A stretch of DNA of 64,000 nucleotides from Bigelowiella natans CCMP2755 (taxonomy: Eukaryota > Cercozoa > Chlorarachniophyceae), in contig ADNK01003348.1 of the NCBI GenBank assembly GCA_000320545.1, forward strand, positions 33,511 to 97,510, given 5' to 3'. How positions within the stretch are numbered: position 1 is the first letter of the stretch; each line of letters begins with the position of its first letter. The notes beneath the pieces are model-generated. The model saw only the letters and a program-made list of their open reading frames with translations, was not told where the DNA came from and made no database searches. The position numbers and the translations under genes were made by a program. This document shows, one piece after another, positions 1 through 13,240 of this stretch.

Positions 1-497
1 GAGGTCGCGACGACGGACTGCGGAGTTCGAAGAGTTTGCAGCTTTTGGGACGCCTCTCTGCGGGTATGGAGGCAAGATGGATGCGCATACAACGGAACAG
101 ACCTGGATGGACTGCACACCTGCGCCTGCAACCACCTCACTGAGTTCGCAGTACTGGCGGACCGAAGGAGTTGTTCCCCCGAGGAGAATGAGGTCAAACT
201 AGGGTACTGGGGGCTGGTAGGCTTGCTTCTAGTCATTGCATTAGCGGCCTTTGTACAGCTAGCCAGACTTGCCCAAACTGGTTTCAAGAAGAAGAACGTA
301 GCCTGGACCCATTTCTTTGTCCTAGCTGTGGCTATTACCAGAGCTATCAGCGTATTGATGGTAAGTGAAAGCCGAAGAGTGATGCGCTCGCTTGTTAACA
401 GTATCATGTACCGATATGCTGGATGATTCGATTTTTAACAGGCAAAGCATGCATTGATTCCTCCCTTCTCACTTCCTGTATCTCAGCCCCCTCCCCT

Positions 498-553
<56 letters not shown>

Positions 554-753
554 TGTGCCTCTTTTTCTCCCCGTCCCTCCCACACGCATACTCTCTCTAC
601 TTCTCTGTATATTGGTATATATGTATGTCTAGGTGGTTGCAGGGGAGGGGGGGGGGAGGGGGAGAGGGGTTATAGTATTTTGGGGAAAAGTTTTTATGCT
701 TTAGAACAAAAACACTGGTCGCGTAATGCAATAATACGGGCGCATACGCACAC

Positions 754-797
<44 letters not shown>

Positions 798-1967
798 GTT
801 GCCGAGTTGATCTCAAATTTCGAGCAGATTCGTATGCACAACGGCGTTACAGTGGCTCTACTAGCGCTGCCTTATATCTTCCATTACTACCTTTACACCC
901 TGATTATGTTCCAATGGGCTTGTATGGTACACAACTCACGACTTTCGAAAAACCCGTTCGAAAACTTCAAGAAGCGTTACAGGGCGACAGCCACCTCTAT
1001 GGGGGGGGGGGTGGTTGTGGTCGGGGTTCTGTTTTATGCAATAAATCTCCGGCCGTGGATAATAGCAAGCGCCATCGTTGGGATTTCTTTCGCACTTATG
1101 TTTGGTTTCTTCGTATACGGAATGAGGCTTTCATCAATGGTGCTAGAGAAGCTGAATGACATGCGAAAGGCTCAGAGATTCGAGCGAATGGTTTACTGGG
1201 TTACAGGTTCTATGTTTCTCAGCTGTTGCTGCAACATAATAATGCTCGCTGGAAGGGAGATATACATATTATTCCTATTCTCTCTCTGTTCGGACGTGTC
1301 CAGCCTTACTGCAGTTCTCTACATGTTTAAAGACAACGTGAGTAAGTTAGCCGGAAATTCTGCCAAAAGTAGTTCCAGCAGAGCCACGGAGAGGAGGGGG
1401 GGTTCTCACCTCAATGGTAAGAGATCTGGCCCTCTTAACCGAGAGTCGAATCCTATGGGGCATGTTAGTAGTAGACATCGAGTACAAATGTCAATCAGCC
1501 ATACGAGAAATTCCACTATGGCTTACACGAGAGGTAGGATCGTGTCGATGGACCAACAGCGAGGAAGACTCGTATCAACAGATCAGCCACGTCAGCGTTC
1601 CTGCATGCTAAACCAATCGGGATCAGCATCAAGGTCGGCAAGTAAGGTAGGCTCAAGCATAGCATCAGATAATCAGGGATTGGAGATGTCTACTTCGTCT
1701 ACTTCTAGGAAGGGATCGGAAGCGAAGCGAAGATTAACAAACATCGGCTCCAATGCTAGCATTACAAGATTTCGTATCTCTTCTCCTTCCCCCACCAGAA
1801 TGCGTGGAAGGCACACGTGGCATCTTCGCAGCTCGGAAATCGCGATTCCGGAAATCGCGATTCAATCTAGTGGCGTTCCAAGTGGAAGCCGGTTGGTCAA
1901 GAAAAAGACGCCCCTTCATAAAAGTGAAGCTGAACCAGAGGAACAGTGGAAAAACTATGCTATCTAG
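1..1967 (+). CDS. GPS-motif seven-transmembrane receptor (adhesion-GPCR-like), 5' truncated
   Basis: Two exons are visible: <1..360 and 798..1967, with a phase-0 GTAAGT donor at 361 and a CACAG acceptor ending at 797 inside a CA repeat. Frame 1 opens with a GPCR-proteolysis-site (GPS) module: CSFWD, a Trp, GC, then TCACNHLTEFAVL, with the scissile His-Leu/Thr intact. Seven hydrophobic helices follow, starting at YWGLVGLLLVIALAAF and ending near FSLCSDVSSLTAVLYMF. A cytoplasmic tail of about 190 residues is rich in Ser, Arg and Lys and carries a short internal repeat, RGRIVSMDQ / RGRLVSTDQ. In the adhesion-GPCR family the GPS autocleaves and exposes a tethered agonist; that role here is inferred. 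The helix bundle is not obviously class B and could be closer to TOM1/GPR137-like helices, though I cannot decide by eye. The ectodomain lies outside the window. Confidence 0.8.
502..558 (+). repeat. (CT)n-(GT)n compound microsatellite
   Basis: A CT run switches directly to a GT run inside the receptor intron. The same compound pattern returns at 42935-43000. Confidence 0.95.
747..796 (+). repeat. (CA)n microsatellite ending in a 3' splice site
   Basis: The CA run ends in CACACAG, which is the acceptor of the second receptor exon. The repeat supplies the sequence immediately upstream of the splice site. Confidence 0.9.
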
Positions 1968-3761
1968 AACTTCAGCTTTCTACACAATGATATTCATGAT
2001 TCACACAATTCTCACATGCAGCGCGTACTGCTCTCGAAAATGCGAATCAATGAATATCATGGATGCTTGAAGCACATAATAGTAGGAACAAAGGGATACT
2101 TTGATAGATATATAGCATATGCATTATGAGACGGATGTAATGAAGTAATTAAGCATCTTATTTTCAATAGCCATCCCAATGTAGTCATGCAAAGCAGCGG
2201 CTACAGCGCTTGGATTGTATCTATTTGTCTCGTCTACAATGTGTTTCATGCATTTAAAAGCATCTGCCGTATCCTGTCGTCGATGGCGTGCAGTACGTAC
2301 AGCAATTCGTGCCTTTTTTCGCTTCATCTAGTCATCTTCAGTTAGTCGTTACGTCTCATCATTTCGATTCATGCATGATAGCTTTTAATTGGTTGGCCAA
2401 TAGTTTTTGGCAGTGCCTCTGGATCGGAATGGGACAATGCAGCAGCATTAGAATATTCGCATCTATGCGATTCACGGGGGAGAAAGTGCTATATCTCATT
2501 AGCGTTGCTGATGCCAATATAAGAGTCACACCTTGATCAAAATGCACTATGTTTTCACCTTGGCAGAGCAGACGGGAGCGAAACGAATGTCTTGCTTCCG
2601 CGATTCGTTCGACAGCAAAGCGAATCATCGAAAAATCACGTGGTGTGTAGGCGTTGTTCCAGGACACATGTACAAGTTCCGCATTGCTAGATTGGAGAGA
2701 CCTCTCGCCAGTTCTGGTCGAAAAGGACGACAACGTGTGAAGAACCATTGCGACGTGTTGCATTTCGAGTGAACTTCCCCTCAATAATCTCTTTGCAAAG
2801 ACGATAGTGACAGGCAACGGTGCGATGACTTTTTGCAATGTCATTTGGCTTTTTGACAAGTGTTGTTCTCACAAAAGACATGTGATGCATGTGCGCCTTC
2901 TATGATTTTCATCATGTCATGCCTTCTAGCAATATAGTTCAGCAGTAGGTCGTCAGTAGGCAAAGCTTTCAGTTGCGCATTTGCTCGTCGCAAATTTTGC
3001 TACTGATTGTAGTTGGGAAGTTAAATGTGGGGTATGCTACTAGGTCTGCTGCTGCTCTCTCACACATCGGCATAGTCGTCACAATGACGTGCGCGCACAC
3101 ACATGACAACCCATGCACATAATAGCTATGATTAGTACAGCGACATCATTAATTGCATATGTAATGCAATGCGATAATTATTCCTCATTATTTAGCAGTA
3201 TATGCGTATATGCATCCCCCGTCCTTGAGCAAAGCAGATGCCAGTCATTCTCAGAAGCTCATCAGCACAGCAGCCACTGACACCGCTCCCAACAAGAGGC
3301 CGATAAACAGAGTACAGGGCCGCCTAAGATTCATGAGCAAAGTAGCATTCCAAATATGACGGGCATACAAGGATGACGACGATGGTATTCCTCAATGTAC
3401 GATTTCCACACGCACTGCTATCCCCCTCTAGCTATCATAGCGTTCCTAACGGTGACCTTAAGAAGTAAGCATCACTGTATAACTTAGCTAGAGACTGGGG
3501 TGATGCCCCACACACGACGTACAGAGTGAGTATTACGCAGCACTGGATCATGTACCTATGACGTAGATGAAGGAACAGAGGGGTGGGGGGGAGAGGAGAA
3601 GCTGCTGAAACAATCTAAGCATTGAAATCGCCACAGCTGCAACTGTTTATAGCACTAAATGTTGAGGAAACGTTCGTAGCCTTCTCTTCGTGGTTATCCA
3701 TGATAGATTTGCGCTGTATCGCTTTCCTCTTCTTCTCTCGTGATGACGCAAATGTCCTCAC

Positions 3762-3800
<39 letters not shown>

Positions 3801-3836
3801 CCTCTCTTTCTTCGTCTCTGTCCCAGTTTATGCGTG
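1968..3836. other. Convergent intergenic region, no gene seen
   Basis: Lies between the 3' ends of the receptor (+) and the GT2 gene (-). Open frames here (for example 2359-2859 on the minus strand) show no domain, no splice logic and no composition bias. A CT run sits at 3762-3797. If the GT2 gene has a further 3' exon, it would lie in the last 250 bases. Confidence 0.55.
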
Positions 3837-5378
<1,542 letters not shown>

Positions 5379-5829
5379 CGCCCCGGAGCTCGAAAGAAAT
5401 ATCGGAGAAAAGTCTTATCTGCGACATGAAAATATCCTTGTCGCACCTTAAACATCCAATCGAATATCATCGTGATTTTCCGGTTTGTCGGGAGAGCTTT
5501 TTATTCCGGTTGGGTACTCGTCGCAGAAGGTCGACCGGCTGTGCGCGACAAATAATCCCCGGCGAGCCCGTCGAGTTTGTCGCCGCTAATTTCCTTCATC
5601 TTCTTAGATGTATCCCGCATGGAAAAAAAACTAAAAGCAAAGGTAAGGGAACGGTGACGTAAGCTCAGCCGCCCCCTCTCCCGCGATTTAAACCGACCGT
5701 TGTACCTAACAAGGACGGGGGTTCAGAGCACTGGTGTTTGGCTGGCACAAAGAGTAGCGGAGTGCGTAATTCAACTAGGAGGAAAAGGTGTCACTCGCCA
5801 CCCCCCCCCCTTCATTCCACCCCTCCCAA
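5379..5829. promoter_or_regulatory. Bidirectional promoter region, GT2 gene / ALG2
   Basis: 451 bases separate two divergent start codons. The segment is less repetitive than the surrounding introns and has a poly-C/pyrimidine leader just before the ALG2 ATG. I see no convincing TATA element; the assignment rests on gene orientation. Confidence 0.5.
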
Positions 5830-7203
5830 ATGGCTCCCCGTTCGCAAAAGAAGAGGGTGATATTTCTGCATCCCGACCTCGGACTTGGAGGAGCGGAAAC
5901 TCTCATCGTGAAAGCGGCGCAGGCTTTGAAGGAGAAAGGGCACAATGTCACTATCTACACGTCTTACTACAACCCCGAGCGCTGTATCCAGGCGTCGAAG
6001 GAGCTCGACGTGCGCGTGGCAGGAGACTGGATTCCACGGAAGTTTCTCGGGCAATTCCATATCGTGTTCGCGCTGTTGAGGGCTTTCTGGCTGTCCCTCT
6101 TCGTGGCCTTTTGGCACAGCCCGGACGTCTGGATTACTGACCAGATTGCGGCGTACAATCTCGTCCTGTGGGCGCTCAGCTCAAAGCCGATCGTGTTTTA
6201 CTGCCACTTTCCTGACCAGCTCCTGACGCAGAGGAAGACGCTCTTGAAACGGTTATATCGATTACCTTTCGACCTCCTGGAGCAGTCTGGTACTGCGGCG
6301 GCAGATACCATACTAGTGAACTCAGCGTTTACTGCAAATGTATTTAAGGCCACGTTCCGATTCCTCGGAGGGCGACAACTCCAAATCCTTTATCCGTCCG
6401 TTAGCATTCCTACGCAGCACTCTTTGATGACGGCTGGAGCTTCAGTGGGAAAGGACCTAAAAGGGACTATCATATTCCTATCTATCAACAGGTTTGAACG
6501 CAAGAAAAACCTTGCTCTTGCAATACATGCTTTCTCCGAGTTTCTCAAACTTCTCGCTGCTGAGAGGGAGAGCAATGCCGGTTTGAAGGGCAATAAAACA
6601 TCACATGAAATGGCTGATGAGAGGAAAACCGCACCGCCCGCAAAGCTCATTCTCGCAGGTGGATACGACGTAAGAGTGCAGGAAAACGTCGAGTATTTCG
6701 CTGAGTTGGAAAAGCTGGCCTATGAGGAGTATAAATTCAGTAAAAAACAGGTCGAATTTATCCGATCGTTCGAGGATGCCAAGAAAAGGGAGCTTCTGGT
6801 CAATGCATCTTGTGTGCTCTACACCCCCGAGAACGAGCATTTTGGAATTGTTCCGATTGAGGCCATGGCTCACGGCACACCGGTGATTGCGAGTGATAGC
6901 GGGGGGCCGAAGGAAAGCATTGAAAGCAATGTGACGGGATTCCTCTGTAAGCATGACTCTGTTTCTCAGTGGGCTAGGCGACTCCTTAGTTTTGCGGAGA
7001 ATCAGAATGTCGCAAAGAAAATGGGGAGAGCAGGCAGGTCTAGGGTAGAGAAAATGTTCTCATTCAAGAGCTTCCAGAAACAGCTCCACGACACAATCTT
7101 AGCTGCCAAGGCTAGAAGAGGGCTTCTTGCGCGGCTTATTCTCGGTTCAGTCTGTGTCGTTCTTGTCGGGATGCTGATACTTATGTGCTTCTCCGGAAAT
7201 TAA
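5830..7203 (+). CDS. ALG2: ALG2, alpha-1,3/1,6-mannosyltransferase of the dolichol pathway
   Basis: A single uninterrupted frame of 457 residues, unusual in this intron-rich window. ALG2 adds the second and third mannose to dolichol-linked Man1GlcNAc2 on the cytosolic face of the ER. N-terminal GT-B motif: VIFLHPDLGLGGAETL, the typical ALG2 opening. The middle has FYCHFPDQLL and ILYPSV. The donor-site EX7E motif is seen as ENEHFGIVPIEAM near residue 336, followed by GTPVIASDSGGPKES. A hydrophobic C-terminal segment (LARLILGSVCVVLVGMLILM) fits membrane anchoring of the family. ATG at 5830 is the first methionine in frame; the longer frame upstream has only non-ATG starts within a C-rich leader. 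Length is close to that of the family. Confidence 0.95.
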   Translation: MAPRSQKKRVIFLHPDLGLGGAETLIVKAAQALKEKGHNVTIYTSYYNPERCIQASKELDVRVAGDWIPRKFLGQFHIVFALLRAFWLSLFVAFWHSPDVWITDQIAAYNLVLWALSSKPIVFYCHFPDQLLTQRKTLLKRLYRLPFDLLEQSGTAAADTILVNSAFTANVFKATFRFLGGRQLQILYPSVSIPTQHSLMTAGASVGKDLKGTIIFLSINRFERKKNLALAIHAFSEFLKLLAAERESNAGLKGNKTSHEMADERKTAPPAKLILAGGYDVRVQENVEYFAELEKLAYEEYKFSKKQVEFIRSFEDAKKRELLVNASCVLYTPENEHFGIVPIEAMAHGTPVIASDSGGPKESIESNVTGFLCKHDSVSQWARRLLSFAENQNVAKKMGRAGRSRVEKMFSFKSFQKQLHDTILAAKARRGLLARLILGSVCVVLVGMLILMCFSGN

Positions 7204-8440
7204 CGAATTCACAGCTTAGAGTGACAAAACGTGTAGACATAGCAGACATGCGGGAATCAATCATCATTGTCGGGACTAGGTAAGTAAGTAATATTGCGTC
7301 ACGCGCTGGAGTAGATAAGCATCGTGACAGCATCGTCACCCACTGATAGCGCCAGGATAGAAAAAGATGTTGGAAATGAATTGTAATTAAATAGTTGTTA
7401 AGTACGTATGTACGTAGGTGCAGGCTGTGTGTAAACATGAATTTGATTTGCATTTAAACGCACACGAGTCAGCAGCAGCTAGCATATTTGCCGCCGGTGC
7501 GGATGAGTCGACATCGAACATGTCTATAATACAGTCGGTGAACTAAGACAGTTAATATAAGACAAGTGTTTTCTCTAGATCCACGAGCACAAGCATTTTG
7601 AGTGGTAACATACGAGGAACGCAGTCATCGTTTGCACGTACGTGCAGTGTGTGCACTACCTATTCAACATTAGCGTTGTAGCCGCTGCATTGCTAGTAGA
7701 TGCTACATAAGGATGACCATTGAACAAATTTAATTGATTAATTACATCCGTCTTATACTATCTATATGTCTGCAGTTGGGAGTGCAATCTCAATGCGATA
7801 CTACTGAAACAACACATTCATGCATCACTTGCTTGCAAAATTGCAGCAGTGTTGGCAGCAGTGCAACGCTCGGAAATCGTAATAGGGTTGTTGCTATGCG
7901 TTGGTGGATCTTTACTGCTAGCATCCAACATTGCAGCATGCAATGTGTTATCATGAGAATGGGCAATCTCGTTTTCATCACTCTGTAATCTGAATATGAT
8001 TGTTATCATGTTCTTCCTGTTCGAAGGCAATACTGCCATCTTAATTTCTTTGACAAATATACTTATCTACACAACACTTTCCACCACGGCACATCAACAC
8101 GCACCGTAGCAGCATATCACTTGTGCTGAATGCTCAATCTACGTTTGGAGCAAAAAGGCATTTCGCGACAGCTTCTTTATATTTTCCTTCAGCTGCTTCT
8201 CCACGATAGCACTGACAGATATCAACACGATAACAAACAAAAATAACCTCTCATCATGCCATCATCATCGTAGGCATAGAGTTAGGCATTTGTGATAATT
8301 ATGGTAGCATACGTGAGTTGCTTCGAAGCCGGCAAACCTGTCTCTTTCCGTATTATTTTCGTTATCTTTCCAAAGCGGAATGCAAAACAAAAGACGACGT
8401 AAGAAACACATGACACTTACACACACACACACACACATAC

Positions 8441-8479
<39 letters not shown>

Positions 8480-8587
8480 CTAAAAACTTATATTTTTGTA
8501 TCGTAGTTACTATGCCCCGACCCCCCACCCCTTTCCCTCTTCACGCTACACACGCAAACACACAGGAGCGTCACAACAATCGTCAAG
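7204..8587. other. Convergent intergenic region with a dispersed repeat
   Basis: No gene recognised. It holds the 3' flanks of ALG2 (+) and the zinc-finger gene (-). A 43-base motif at 7715-7757 recurs at 57160-57201. A CA-TA microsatellite lies at 8419-8476. Confidence 0.55.
7715..7757 (+). repeat. Dispersed non-simple repeat, copy 1
   Basis: The segment starts GACCATTGAA, continues AAATTTAATT and ends TTACATCCGTCTTATA. It recurs with few differences at 57160-57201, also roughly half a kilobase past a plus-strand stop codon. Confidence 0.6.
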
Positions 8588-11300
8588 CTAGCACCAGCTA
8601 CCTACCACGCGAGTAGTTGCCCCTCCCCTCCTCGATATCTCCTCACGGCGTTTTGCGAACAATTCCCCCATTTTCCTCGTGATCACTATATCTATGTCCT
8701 CCTTGCCTTCCTCGTCGAAATGAATATCATCGTCGTCGTCGTCGTCGTCGTCATCTTCTATCGTGCAGACAGCGGCTTTTCTCCCCTCCTTCTCCTCCCC
8801 CCCCCCATCTTCATCCTCGTCGTCTTCAAGAATTTCATCGTCGATGCTATCGCCATCGTCATCCTCGACCAACTCCCCTGCTCGACGGCGCAGATGATGC
8901 GGGGAGGGGGCATGACGCATGCGGTCGTACAGAGATCGCATGGAAGGGGGTGACGAGGGGGGGGAGACCGCTTCTTGCCTCAATGCGGACTCGAGATCAG
9001 ATTCTTCTTCGTCTCCCTTCTCATCGTCTCCACCCACGGCGTCATCGTCAATCCCATCATCGACATCATCCTCATCATCAAGCCAAATCAGGTCATCGTG
9101 AATAATGACGTCGTCGTCGTCTTTTTTGTCTTTTCCTCCTCGATCACTTGGTCCTTCCTTCTCCTTCTTCTTCTTCTTCTTCTCCCTCTTCGGTTTCGCC
9201 TTCCCAGCAGCCCCTAGCTCGTTCTTCCTGACGCCGTCTCTCACCGATGATGGCCCTTCGCGGTGTGATCTGTGCTCCTGACGCCCATCTTCCCCGACAC
9301 GAACACTATCATCATCATCGTCGTCATCGTCATCAGCGTCGTCGTCGTCATCATCAAAAAACAATGACTCCTTGTTCTTTTTCAGGTCAATGCGTTTGCT
9401 CTTTCTCGTTCGTTTTCTCGGCAGCGCACCGCCCTGTCTACCTCCCTTCGCCTCCTCCTCCGCCTCCTCCTCGTCGCTCTTGTTGATTCTGACCAACTTC
9501 TTCTTGGTACTGAGAAGAGGGCATTTCGAGTAGGCGTGAATAACGAGGCCATCGACGTCGCACCTGAAATAAATCACGTCAGGACAAGTCGGACATATTG
9601 AATCATTTCTTTGCAGTGGGGGACAAGGTATGTTTGTCAGTGTGCTAGAGGAAGAGAAACGGGGCGGGGGAGGACGCGTGGTTTTATTCGCGAATATCTT
9701 ATGAAACTCCCCGCTCTCCAAATAACTGAAAGATATGCTTGCATGCCGCCCCACATCGCAAGAAAGGCCTGAGCAAGTGCGTGTTAGCTTACGTTTCGAA
9801 GGGGAGGCTTTCGTCTACGTCCTCTATCTCTAGCGTATTTGGATCCTCCAAGAAGTAATACTTCCGTGCTCTTTTCTTTTTGCCGTTCTTACCGCGACCA
9901 CCATCTGTCCGGCGGGCCTTGTTGGTTTCGGCCCTGCTCTTCTGAGCTTTTCTCTCTATCCTCCCCCCCTTGCATGCCCTCCGGTGCGAGCGTATGGCCA
10001 AGATACTGTTAAAGTGCCTGCCGCACCCAGGGCAGACGAAGTCTTCTTTTGGGCCGGTATGCGATGAGGAAGGCGGGTGCGAGGAAGTGGCAGCAGAGGG
10101 CGAAGCCGAATCATCAGAGAGGTAAATGGAGGAGAGGGGGGAGGGGGGCGTCTGCTTCCCGGAAGAAGAGCGCATCTTCATCCTGTTGTTGCTGTTCGCT
10201 TTGTCATTCTCCACGAGCGTCGTTTCTTCTTCTGACGACAGGAAAAAGGAGGACATGTTGGAAGAGGAGACGGTGATGACGGACGGGTCGGGAGAGGGCG
10301 AGGTAGAGCGCAAAGCCGAGGAGGGGGGGGAGGAAGGGAAGAGCGGTTCCGCTGGGGGGGGTATCGTCTTTCTGGTAGGTTGCATCCTCTTCTTGCACTC
10401 TTCCATCTTCATCCTGCGGTTGTTCGACCCGCCCTTCTCCATCATCGCCGTCGCTGTTTTCGCCTCTGATTTCGAGGCTACTACTGCCTTCGGCCTGTCT
10501 CTGTTGTCATCATCCTGTTCTGTGATATCTATCACGAGTCTACTACTGCCGCTGCTCTGAAAACCTGCTGTCCCCCCCTGTACCGTGGTCCTTTTGACAA
10601 CGGTTTTTGGTACTTCTGATTCTCGATTCGTATCCTGTTGTAGTCTTTCCTTTGCTGAGGATGAGCGGGTCTTCCTCGACAATTGATGTCTCTCTTTCAA
10701 AACTAGATTCTCATCCTTTTTTGCATGCATTTCTGTTATTGTCCTTTGCTGCCATCTTTTACTGATGTTCTCCTTCTTACCCGTCGTTGTTGTTGCTGCT
10801 GCTACTGCTGCCGTTTTCCTCTTTTTGGTCTTACCCGCCATTTCAAACTTATTCCTATCGGTAGGGTTTTGCTGCAGGTGACCCTTCTTGTGACGAACTA
10901 TCTTCCGAGATCTTTCGTGTAATCTTTTACTAATGTTCCCTTCCTTTCCCGTCGTTGTTGCTGCCGCCGTTTTCCTCTTTTTGGCCTTCGTTGCCAATTC
11001 GAACGTTTTCTCATCGTCAGGATTTTGCTGCAGGCGACCCTTGCGACGAAATTCCTTCCGAGATTTTTCCAGAACCATGTTTAAAACAAATCTGAAGATA
11101 AAAAAAACAAAAAGGGGGATGGAGGTTATCAGTGATGGGTTGAAGGGAATGGCGATTGGTGACGGGTTAATATTCTCGTCGAGTTTCTCCATCAAGGTTC
11201 ATATCCAAGGAACTTACTCATCCTTGAAGTGGGTCACTTTGCGCCTCATCCTCTTCCTACTCTGCTTCTCCTCCAATTTATCGTTATTTATGTCTAACAT
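8588..11300 (-). CDS. Nuclear-type protein with a C2HC finger, basic repeats and acidic tracts
   Basis: Three exons: 11300..11218, 11091..9793 and 9725..8588, about 839 residues. Exon 1 starts MLDINNDKLEEKQSRK and joins exon 2 through a strong TTATCTTCAG acceptor. Exon 2 has two related basic units of about 50 residues (each with LQQNP, KKRKTAA and NISKR), Ser/Pro-rich linkers, then a single finger CPGCGRHFNSILAIRSH ending in Cys (Cx2C-x12-Hx4C). Exon 3 begins YLESGEFHKIFANK and holds a CPTCPD motif, long Asp/Glu tracts and Lys-rich stretches typical of nuclear or nucleolar proteins. Function is unknown; chromatin or RNA binding is only a guess. A short intron inside exon 3 ending near the CPTCPD region cannot be excluded, and the stop at 8588 may hide another donor. 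Confidence 0.65.
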
Positions 11301-11838
11301 CCTCAGGCATTTGGGCGTAACTTCCCTCTTTCTGTGAAGCTTCCTTCGTGACATCCCCGCTTCTTCTGGCACTGAAGAAACACGGTGCTAATAGTCCTCA
11401 AAGCAATCGTTAGGAGCGATCCTCTTCCTCTAAGAGCTCCCGCGCCCCTGGATGGCGCGCGACTGCAATGCAGAATGTAAATAACGCTGACCGATGATAA
11501 ATTGAAGACATAATTCCTACGCGACATCAAATATTTGATGTCGCAACAAAAAATAGTACATTTCGCCCAATTCCTTGTCTCTTTGAGATGCGACGGCTAC
11601 TGTTTTGCATAGATGAGTGGGGTTTTTTTAGTACGACATACAGAAAATTCTCGGGGAATTAAAATGGCTCGGGCATATTAACACACAGTCTCAGAACGTT
11701 CCTCCTCCTCCCTTCCATTTTCCATCCACCACAGAAGGAACACCACCCTTGGAACTCGAAGAATAGAGGGGAAAGCGAGTGAAAAAGGAAAGACAAACCG
11801 GGTGGAAACATTCTAGTGAAAAATTCAATAGTAAAGCA
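11301..11838. promoter_or_regulatory. Bidirectional promoter region, zinc-finger gene / eIF6
   Basis: 538 bases between divergent starts. AT-rich patches occur around 11520-11680. No recognisable core element; inferred from orientation. Confidence 0.45.
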
Positions 11839-12576
11839 ATGGCAACCCGTGCTTCATTCGAAAATAGCAACGAGATTGGCGTCTTCGCCAAGCTGACCAA
11901 CTCATATTGCCTCGTCGGCACTGGAGGCTCTCAAAACTTCTACAGCACGTTTCAGTCGGAGCTTGGAGATCACATTCCGGTAATCCATGCTTCAATTGGT
12001 GGTATGAGAATAGTCGGCAGAATGGTAGTAGGAAATAAGAATGGCCTCCTGGTCCCCTCAACAACGAGAGAAAATGAGCTAAAGCACCTAAGGAACTCGC
12101 TTCCTGACAAAGTCAAAGTCCAACGAATAGAAGAAAAGCTTTCTGCTCTAGGAAACTGTGTCGTGGCCAACGACCATGTTGCCCTCGTGCATCCTGACAT
12201 TGACCAGAACACAGAGGAGCTCATCGCCGACGTGCTGGGGGTGGAGGTATTCCGCCAGGCTATCGCCAAAAACACGCTAGTTGGAAGCTACTGCGCTCTA
12301 AGCAATCAGGGATGCCTCGTCCACCCGAAGACAACCGTGCCAGAGCAGAAGGAAATTTCATCGTTGTTGCAAGTCCCGGTGTGCGCAGGGACTGTCAACA
12401 GGGGTAGCAATGTCATAGGGGCAGGGTTGGTAGTAAACGACTGGACTGCGTTCTCTGGAATGGACACGACTTCGACGGAGCTCTCTGTGATTGAAAATAT
12501 ATTTAATCTCCAGGATAAGGAGCAGGAGAAGATGGTCAAGGACATGCAAAGTTCCCTCATCGAAGACCTACTCTAA
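11839..12576 (+). CDS. EIF6: Eukaryotic translation initiation factor 6
   Basis: A single exon of 246 residues, close to the usual 245. eIF6 binds the 60S subunit, is needed for 60S biogenesis in the nucleolus and blocks premature joining with 40S. The pentein repeats are visible through conserved strings: [17 protein letters not shown] at the N-terminus, [72 protein letters not shown] and [19 protein letters not shown]. The C-terminal tail is short. ATG 11839 matches the family start; the frame extends upstream only with a GTG. Confidence 0.97.
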   Translation: MATRASFENSNEIGVFAKLTNSYCLVGTGGSQNFYSTFQSELGDHIPVIHASIGGMRIVGRMVVGNKNGLLVPSTTRENELKHLRNSLPDKVKVQRIEEKLSALGNCVVANDHVALVHPDIDQNTEELIADVLGVEVFRQAIAKNTLVGSYCALSNQGCLVHPKTTVPEQKEISSLLQVPVCAGTVNRGSNVIGAGLVVNDWTAFSGMDTTSTELSVIENIFNLQDKEQEKMVKDMQSSLIEDLL

Positions 12577-13240
12577 TAATGCTAATATTGGCCATGACTT
12601 CGATTTAGATTGAAGGGCAGGTTCGAAAATGAAGGAGGCCCACCTAGGTGTGGCCCGTTTGTCTAGCATGTAGCATTGATTTATTGCGTATGGCAGTATA
12701 TTCTACGTTACGTCATTACATGTTTACATTTCCGTATTATTTGTGACTCATATTTTGCATGCAAAGCAACAGTACTGTACCCTGACTCCTTCCATGCAAA
12801 GCGATGTTACGCTCGCCATACTAACTAGCTAGTATAGCTGATATACTGATGTCGCGCACACATATAGCGCACAGCCCATTGTTCATTGAAATGATTTTTG
12901 AAGCGACTAGCTGCACATGCATCTAGCTAGCTAGATATATGTCAAATATATAGCTTGGCTTATATAGATGTAAAGCACACCACGATCTGGTCAGTAGGAG
13001 ATGTGTGTTGAACAATTGGGAACTAGTCGTAGACATATGCGCACGCACTTATGCAATGATAATTTTATGACCACATTAGCTAGTTAGTCTATGGCTTATC
13101 GCAAAATGATGTTTAAATACCCATCCATACACAAGCATGGTAATGGAACAAGCAATAAGCTAGTAAGGCTCTAACTTATCGAAGCAGCACGGCAATCTAT
13201 ATCTACATAGTCATCTCTCCGCTATGATTTTTCATGTTAT
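12577..13240. other. Convergent intergenic region, no gene seen
   Basis: Between the 3' ends of eIF6 (+) and the kinase (-). Rich in CATGCA and CTAGCTAG-type palindromic tetramers, a composition shared with 21840-22450, 38160-38450 and 45000-45700. No coding signal. Confidence 0.55.

Noticed and set aside
404-785. Frames with HTHTHT, VCVCVC, SLSLSL or ERERER runs here and at many other sites
   Set aside because: These are translations of CA, GT, CT and GA microsatellites inside introns.
2359-2859. 166-codon minus-strand frame
   Set aside because: No motif, no splice context, and an equally open frame on the other strand; looks like chance.
8720-9486. Plus-strand frames rich in Val, Ser or His opposite the zinc-finger gene
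   Set aside because: They are antisense readings of the GAT/GAC (Asp/Glu) tracts of the real minus-strand exon.
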